A stretch of DNA of 64,000 nt, from contig JAKJHU010000030.1 of the NCBI GenBank assembly GCA_022316685.1, positions 12,909,360 to 12,973,359 on the forward strand. The letters are read 5' to 3'. The notes below the pieces were generated by a model. It did not search any database. It was not told where the DNA came from and worked only from the letters and a program-made list of their open reading frames with translations. Of this stretch, positions 47,558-64,000 are shown in pieces (the stretch's first letter is position 1; the number at the start of each line of letters is the position of its first letter). The translations under genes were made by a program, and so were the position numbers. Origin of the DNA: Progne subis subis. Lineage: Eukaryota; Chordata; Aves; Passeriformes; Hirundinidae.

Positions 47558-50500
47558 TAAAAGAGTAAAAATGTCCATGTACTGTACTTTCCATACAGAA
47601 TCTAGAACATGGCAGTGTATCTGACTCATAAGTTTTGTGTTTATTTTTAAACTGTTTTGTTAGTACTGAAATTAATTAATTTTGTGAACACCAGAGGCAC
47701 TTGGAGGCTTGGAGACAGTTTTGAAATGATGCATAGTCAGTAAAAGGATTATAGGTCTGCCAGTGATACGGTAGCTGAAGATATCTCTCTCAGCCTTATA
47801 ACTCCAGTAGTTAGTGTAAGTAATAGATGTCATTAGAATAAGACCCTGTTGTTTTAAGCAAACTAAAACTAACTAAAAATATAGAAGTTACTTATGATCC
47901 CCTTAACGATGCCTGTACTTACACACAAAGAGCTCTTTACCATCCTACTAACAGTCATCAGGTAAGTCCTAATTATGTGTATCCCTTGTAACACTGATAA
48001 ATCCTTTTTATTACAAATAAATGAAATCAGAGTGCTTTGAAATCTATAGGCTCACTCCTTTTGCAGCAGCATTTTTATGCTATTTCAAACCATTACTGTG
48101 CTTTTTTATACAATCATATTTTAATGTTTCCATGTTTCTCCTTCCTGAATTTAGTCAACACAAAATAAAGGCACCATTGTCTTTTGCTTAATTATCCTAT
48201 GCCTTCTATTGGATTTTTAGCCAGGATTTTGCTCAATAAAACAAACAGTCTCAAAAGGCAAACAAAGTGCAACTGAGGAAAAAGGTGACTTCCTGAAAGC
48301 ACTGGTAGTTCATGAAAACAATGCATACCTACTGCTGCCCAACGAGAGATAAGATCAGAGGCCAACACGTTATGAGCAAAGATTGCTACATCAAGTTTGG
48401 AGTGCTGACAGAGTGAAAAGACGCCTATGCTACCAGCAGCACCAATGGCACGGGTCTGTGCTGCATCCTGCAATGGCAGCATCTAGCACATCCTCCCTCA
48501 GTCCCTCTGCAACCAGCTGAACTGGTCCTCTTTTGTACCATGAACCTGGAGGCAGACAGAAAAAAAAAGTATTGCTGCTGCTGTCTATCTGCTGCTTTCC
48601 CTGGGTAATTCTGTCATAAACAAGCAGTTCTATTTACTCATCCCTCTTCTACAACAATGCTATGCTCCCAGTTTGTACCAGTTTGTACCTCTGAGGCTTT
48701 CACACTCTCTTCTGAGGACAATCCATGCAAACCATTTTTCCTGCTGGTTCACCTGTGCCAAGAGCAGAGGCTGACTTCTTGAGACATTTTCCCATTAGGT
48801 AACTTGGCTTTGCTCTGCCATGTCCCTCTCTACCCACCTTGCCTCCTGCAACATCTCAGGTCAGGCTCCTCCTTAATGCTATGATGAGATTTTGCATTTT
48901 AACCTTTGCTGCACCCTCACACACCTCAAAGGAATTTCTCAAAGTAAATCAAAGGCAAACTGGCCCTTGGCACATCATACTATATTGCTAGAGAACAGCA
49001 GTGCCATCAAGTCAAACAAACGAAGTGCTGGTAACCTTAGGAACATGGAAAAAAATGTTATGAGGACAGGTCAGGAACCTCTGCCTGACCTCCCTAACAC
49101 CAGTTTACTCCAAAGAGGAGGGTCCTGGCTCCACGCCAGCCTCCAGCTGTGTGATACCTGTGTGAAGGGACCCTCAAACACCCCTAACCAGCCAGCAAAG
49201 GACTCCCTTCTTTAAAGGGAGTCAAAGCAGCCAGGTCGAGGCCTTTCATCCGACAGCTCTGGGCGCAGAAGACGCTTCTGCAGGAAGAGGCCATGTCCAA
49301 AGTACCACCAAAGCCTGATGAGCCAGCCAGAAAGAACTGCTGAGAGCAGCTCTGAGACTGCCTTAAGCTGCTCCAGGGACTGGTTTGGCAACCAGCCATC
49401 CCCAGCACTGGTGGACCAAACAGGTGGCACTTACCTTCACTTCCTCCCCTCAGCACATATCCCAAGCTCAGTTTAACTGGATGAAGTAAGAGATTTCAAC
49501 AGTTGTTTTTCCCTTAGTGTAATGATGCAAGAAGGGACAGCATGCATTCACAAGCCTAGCCCTGCCTGTTAAAAATTAAAACTGTTGCACTGCCTCCCAA
49601 GAAACCCCAACAATGTGGTGTATTTGTACACTAATTCATAATATGCATAGGTCCAACCATGACCCTGAAGTTCTATTACCACTGACTAAATACACTACAC
49701 AAATGATGATAAAAGCTCTCCTTATCACTTATCTTATGCAAAATAGTTTTATGCCTATTTAATTTTGCTGGCTAAAGGGGAATAAATCCAGAGTTTGTAC
49801 CAGCATGAAAAAGGAAATCCTGCATGCAATTTCCAGGAGCATGTTAAATTAATTCATCCATAAACAAAAAGCTTGTTTTGCATGATCAGCTCCAGGCTTT
49901 CTATTTTTGATATGTAACTAACTATAGGATTAGGAGAGTTTGTGTTCCATCTTAAGAGCAGCTTTGTAAATCTAAAAGAAACACAGGTGACTTTTGGAGG
50001 CAACTTCCTCCAAAACAAGAAAGAAACTGGAAGAAAGAAGCAGATCCTAATACTGTCAGGAAAACCTTGTTTAGCTCCACTGGCTCGGGAAAATCTGCTT
50101 GTGCATAAACAGAGCCACAGGACAATAGGGTTACTATCATTTATTTGGTTTGTATTTTCCATCTCTTTGACCACTTTGGCAGACCACTCTTGTGCACACT
50201 GTAACATAAGACATGCGATTACATCTCTTCCTGAAGTGCTCCTGATAACCTACTCAGATAAGGTGTTAAGGATCATGAATTTTGAAATTGACATTAATTT
50301 CACCTATTTTTCTAGTATCCTTACTAATATTCAGCTCTTCCAGAAGTATCATGCCATACATCGCAAAAGGTAGTCTGAATCTTGCTGCATAGGACCACTG
50401 TGGAAGTAATTTTTATATCCAGTATAATGTATACATTTTGCAAAAGACTAGTCTATCTTTTATTATAGCTGACTATAGATTGTCGTAACTTCTTCCATTT

Positions 50501-52390
50501 TTCTAATGGTTGGTCAGCTCTAATGGTTGGGAAGACTTATAGCATTCCAAAAAATATATTTTAATTTCTATATATAATATGCAAATCACTATATGTGGAA
50601 TTAAACCATCAATTATTTTCCATCTAAAATTGATACCAACTGGTTTAGTAGTTCTGTGACAATGCCTCCTTTACATTAGACTGCCATAAACATAAAAACA
50701 CAAAGGGGAACGAGTTTTTACAGCCATTTAAGAGCAGTTTTTAGTCCTTGTGGTTGTGTAGACAGACAGACACAGTGAATCAATATACTTCTGTCTACTT
50801 GTTGACTCTGGTGGATTGGAAGCTGCATCATTCGTTTACCTTGTAACACGCCAAGATGCAATTAGTTGCACAAAAATGCTATTTAAAAGTAGTTCAACAC
50901 AAACGTGTTTTCACATTGACACTTTAAAATGCAATCCTGACACCAATCTCTTAAAAATGCAGTTTTTAAAGATTCAAACAGTACACGAATCAGTATAAAA
51001 GCAATCCCACATGGCACTGTAGCACATCTTGCCTGAACACAGCAAAAATAATTTAAACAGCCACTTCAATTTAAATGATTAGGATTTAGGAAAAAGCACA
51101 GCCAAAAATCTATACCTAGTGTATACCAGTGTATCTCTATACCTAGTTGTGAAAGTGACATTTGGACTTTTTTGTTAAAACCGACTAAATTTCAAGAAAG
51201 TAAACGTTAAAAGGAATGTGCAGGTAAAAAGAAATGGTATTTGCAAGCAAGTAAAAGTGACTGCACATGGTATGTAATCATTAGTAAAATCCAGTACTGC
51301 TGGAGTTCCCACAGATTAACTTACAGATGGCTAATAACACTGGAAATGTTTATGACCGAGTATTATTTGTACTTCCTTGGTGTAAGATAAGGACAATCAC
51401 ATTTCTTGTTCTGAATCATAAACTAACCAACCCTGTTTTCCACCCACTCAGACTTCTCCCTCTGCAGGGCAGTCTTAACAGATTTAGGACCAGACTGTGA
51501 AATTAATTGGACATATGGTCTCCAGACTGCAACCCCAAGAACAAACCCCCTACACCTAATCACTTAGGAACAAGCCTGAACTCCATTCCTTTCCAAAACA
51601 CATCCAAACCAGGTCCTGGAGGCATGCACTTCCAGAGCCTGGAGTCTTTTCCTGAGGATAAAAGGATGGGACACAAGGTTCAGTTTTAGAATAGGTCTAG
51701 AGGAAAAAGGTATTATCTTATTGGATAAGTGATGGGGTAAAGGACTCAGAAAAGAGGGGAGGCTGGGCTTAGTGCCTTCTTCAGCCAAATGGGAATTCAA
51801 TCCCACATCTCCTAGTTAAGAGTTCAAGAGACATCCAGATTCTTGGACTGGAGGCATAGGAATGAGGACAGAGCACAAGAAAGAATGCAAACTTTTGCTT
51901 CTTCATGCATTAGATACTATGATTTCAAAGCCAAGCAGCTATTAATGCATTTTGAAAGCATCAAAAACCTATTTAGGTACAGAATGGTATAGCAGAAACA
52001 CAGATGAGTCCTGTTTTATGGAGCTAACTGCTCTCCACCTCGGGCTTGGATTGGAGTGGGGAAGACAGGCATTTCAGGCTGTGGCATTTCTTGTCATCAC
52101 AAAAGCTTATCTGAGAAACATCATGCATCTAAAAATATATAGTGCTCATGCCCAAGCTAGTTCAACTTCCAGAACAGCCACACACACTTGTATGAAACCT
52201 TCTTCAAATGTAATCTCTAAAGCCACAGCTGTATGCGTGGAGGACAAACACTGCATGGGACAACATTAGGTGAAACAGTCTTGGTCATTGCAGAGGCAGG
52301 ACATCTCAGCCTAAGTCACAACGGCAGAAATAAGTGAAGTGTATGGCATATCCTTCATCTCGAGAAGATGCCTGTCCAAAGAAGCATAGG
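47558..52390. other. Intergenic, upstream of MAL2
   Basis: AT-rich with weak open frames only. A small hairpin (9-bp stem, GACTCCCTT/AAGGGAGTC) lies at 49201-49223. No gene or named repeat recognised; distal regulatory elements for MAL2 could be here but cannot be seen. Confidence 0.55.
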
Positions 52391-52577
52391 GAAAAAAAAA
52401 AAAAAAAAAAAAAAAAGGATTATAGGTCTCCTGGCGAATGTGTATCTTTCTCTACCCGAACTTTTACAAACATTTTCCACTACTTTTAAGTAGTGGTGAA
52501 CAGTTGAGCCAGACTGAACAAAAAGAAGATACAAATAAAAAATTTTCAATAGTTTGAATGGATAACCTAGTAGGCGC

Positions 52578-52609
<32 letters not shown>
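52391..52609. repeat. Two poly(A) tracts near the MAL2 CpG island
   Basis: A runs of about 26 (52391-52416) and about 30 (52580-52609), 163 bp apart, just upstream of the CpG island. Both are simple repeats with no clear retrocopy attached. Confidence 0.85.
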
Positions 52610-52614
<5 letters not shown>

Positions 52615-52675
52615 CCACGCAATTTCGAAGCCCAAATATCCGTAACCAGAAGGTAAATAACAACCTTTTGCAAAG

Positions 52676-62296
<9,621 letters not shown>

Positions 62297-63570
62297 AGAG
62301 AGGTTAATGCCCACGTGTTCTACTTCAGATCGAATTAAGTGCTACTTGTCTGTTTTACTGTAATTTAATTCTAAAAAGACTTTTTTTTTTTCCCCAGCAT
62401 AAAATCTGCTTTAAATGCAAGTAATCCCTAATCAGGATTTCTTCACTAGAAAAAAAAAATTCCATCTCTTCCATTTCTGATATTTACTTTTACTGTGTAT
62501 TCATTGTAAGGTATTAGAGTGTTCAGGAATAGAAAGATATGTCATTAGCAGACAACAGAACTCCAGTGCTACACCAGAAGATGAAGAAAATGGAAGCCAA
62601 GACAAGAATTTAACTGCACAGACAGCTAAAAAGCTCCCCCCTTGTTAAATCTTGGGATTAGGTGCTTTGCAGCATTACAGTGCACTCCACACAGGCAGAG
62701 CCTTGAGGCTTCTGGTAAAGCCATGGGTGTTCTGTGTGCTGCCCTTGGCATGATCAGGGCCCAAGCTGACTTTGAAATTCCAGCTTAGTATATGTATGTT
62801 GTTAACTTTGATGTACAGAGAAAATGTTTTAAAAAACCATCCAGTGAAATCTTTTTATACTCTCCTATAGCTATGTCTGGCTAGGGTCACCTGAGCGTTA
62901 AAGATTACTGTGTTCCATACTAGATGAGAACTGGGACTTTCAATCAGTAGTTTATTAATTTTAGGAATTTAGCTTAATCAGATCTATTTATAATACAAAA
63001 CCAAACAGTGCATTTGTGTTGTGTGTGTATATACATGGTATATTTTTGTTTAACAGGAATTTTTGCACTGTTTAACTTTGTTGGAGTACAGCTTTGTTCT
63101 TGCTACTTCAAGTGCTGCATTTGTTAGGTACTATGTGAGTCAATGTAATTTGAATGGAATGTTACCAAATAGTGAATAATGTCTGACCTCAATTCTTGCA
63201 GTGTGTTATTTGTTGCATTCTGAAGCTGCAGTGTTGTAAAGGTGTTTTTATTTGGACCGATGCCCATGCAACATCTTGCTGAAAGCAGTGGAATGCAAAG
63301 CGGTCCGCCCACTGTGGAGTTTGCTTTTCACATGAATGATGTTTAATTGAGCCTCTCTTGAATATCCTGGTATATGGTGACATGCAAGATTATATACAGA
63401 AAATTGATTTAGTAAAACTAAGCTATAGCATTGTGCTCTGCTCCCTGACACTCATGTCGTTTTGCACATGGTGAAGCTTTTGTTATTTCGCTAGTAAATA
63501 ATTTTTGCTTTTGTGAATAGTGCCAAAAAGATAAGCTGGGACAATAAAGGCTCCCTGTCATTTGTAAAAC
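62297..63570 (+). other. MAL2: MAL2 3' untranslated region (proximal form)
   Basis: AT-rich sequence after the TGA, without a convincing ORF, running to a canonical poly(A) signal. A longer form using a site beyond the window cannot be excluded. The end is inferred from the signal and not observed. Confidence 0.6.
63543..63548 (+). terminator. MAL2: AATAAA polyadenylation signal, MAL2
   Basis: Canonical AATAAA about 1.25 kb after the MAL2 stop, followed within 25 bases by a T/G-containing stretch. Cleavage is expected near 63560-63570. Confidence 0.6.
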
Positions 63571-64000
63571 AACTTGTTCACTACATCTTGCCAGTGCACC
63601 TGATTATTCTGCAGAGACCGGCAGTGGTTGCATAAGGGAGGACAGGATTTCCTTCGTTCCCAGGCCTACTCACTCTCCTTGAGCCAACAAGGGTGTCTGC
63701 CATGGAGGTTACTTTATCGAACTTGTCAGGTACAAGGACCTCCGAGGGGCAGCCACACTCAGCAGTGCCTTGCTGGCCCAGGGCAGGTTTTTGTGGGTGA
63801 CACAGCAGTGAGTGGCACCCTTCTGACTATGGAATTACTTGGTCGTCCTGAATTACTACAATGGGGTGCTGTCATAGATCTGTTTTCTGAAGGTTTTTTT
63901 CCTTCCGAAGTTTTTGTACTCTGGCTGATTATTCTCCCCTAATTCTCTCATCACATTGAAACTTTTTGTGAACATTTTATCTAGATCCATGTACTTTTAA
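63571..64000. other. Downstream of MAL2, no gene seen
   Basis: A 104-codon open frame (63628-63942) has no recognisable family or splice context and could be distal 3'UTR or intergenic sequence. Confidence 0.5.

Overview
This is a 64 kb piece of a vertebrate nuclear genome, almost certainly from a bird and probably a songbird. The evidence is two split genes with GT..AG introns, a CpG-island promoter, many 5'-truncated CR1 LINEs, avian-type ERV solo LTRs, and a SINE with a tRNA-Ile-like head and a CR1-like tail. Nothing looks prokaryotic or viral in organisation.

Layout. Bases 1-17288 are intergenic; they hold one short CR1 tail and two adjacent same-strand ERVL-type LTRs at about 7.0-7.8 kb. 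COLEC10 (collectin-10, also called CL-L1 or collectin liver 1) lies on the + strand from 17289 to 36172 as six coding exons. The exons splice in frame to a 277-residue secreted C-type lectin. Its 12.2 kb first intron carries an 18-copy, 63/65-bp minisatellite that grew inside a SINE, and a CR1. Bases 36173-52975 are intergenic and hold several CR1 fragments and two solo LTRs of one ERVK-like family in opposite orientation, each flanked by a 6-bp target duplication. MAL2 lies on the + strand from 52976 to 62296 as four coding exons. It encodes a 181-residue four-helix MARVEL-family protein from a CpG-island promoter, and has a 3'UTR with an AATAAA near 63543. The rest of the window has no gene I can support.

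The COLEC10-MAL2 order and orientation match the known vertebrate synteny TNFRSF11B-COLEC10-MAL2 (human 8q24). TNFRSF11B would be expected to the left, but I found no exon of it here. The two genes are neighbours and not functional partners: COLEC10 acts outside the cell in the lectin complement pathway, and MAL2 acts in apical transcytosis in polarised epithelia.

The most unusual items are these. (1) An 18-unit tandem array within a SINE, in which every unit carries a pol III B-box-like sequence and six match the consensus. (2) A 122-bp foldback element flanked by CCACT repeats just downstream of MAL2 exon 1. (3) An inverted pair of solo LTRs 6.3 kb apart. (4) Substitutions in the COLEC10 sugar-binding and MASP-binding motifs. 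I see no evidence for a wholly new protein system.
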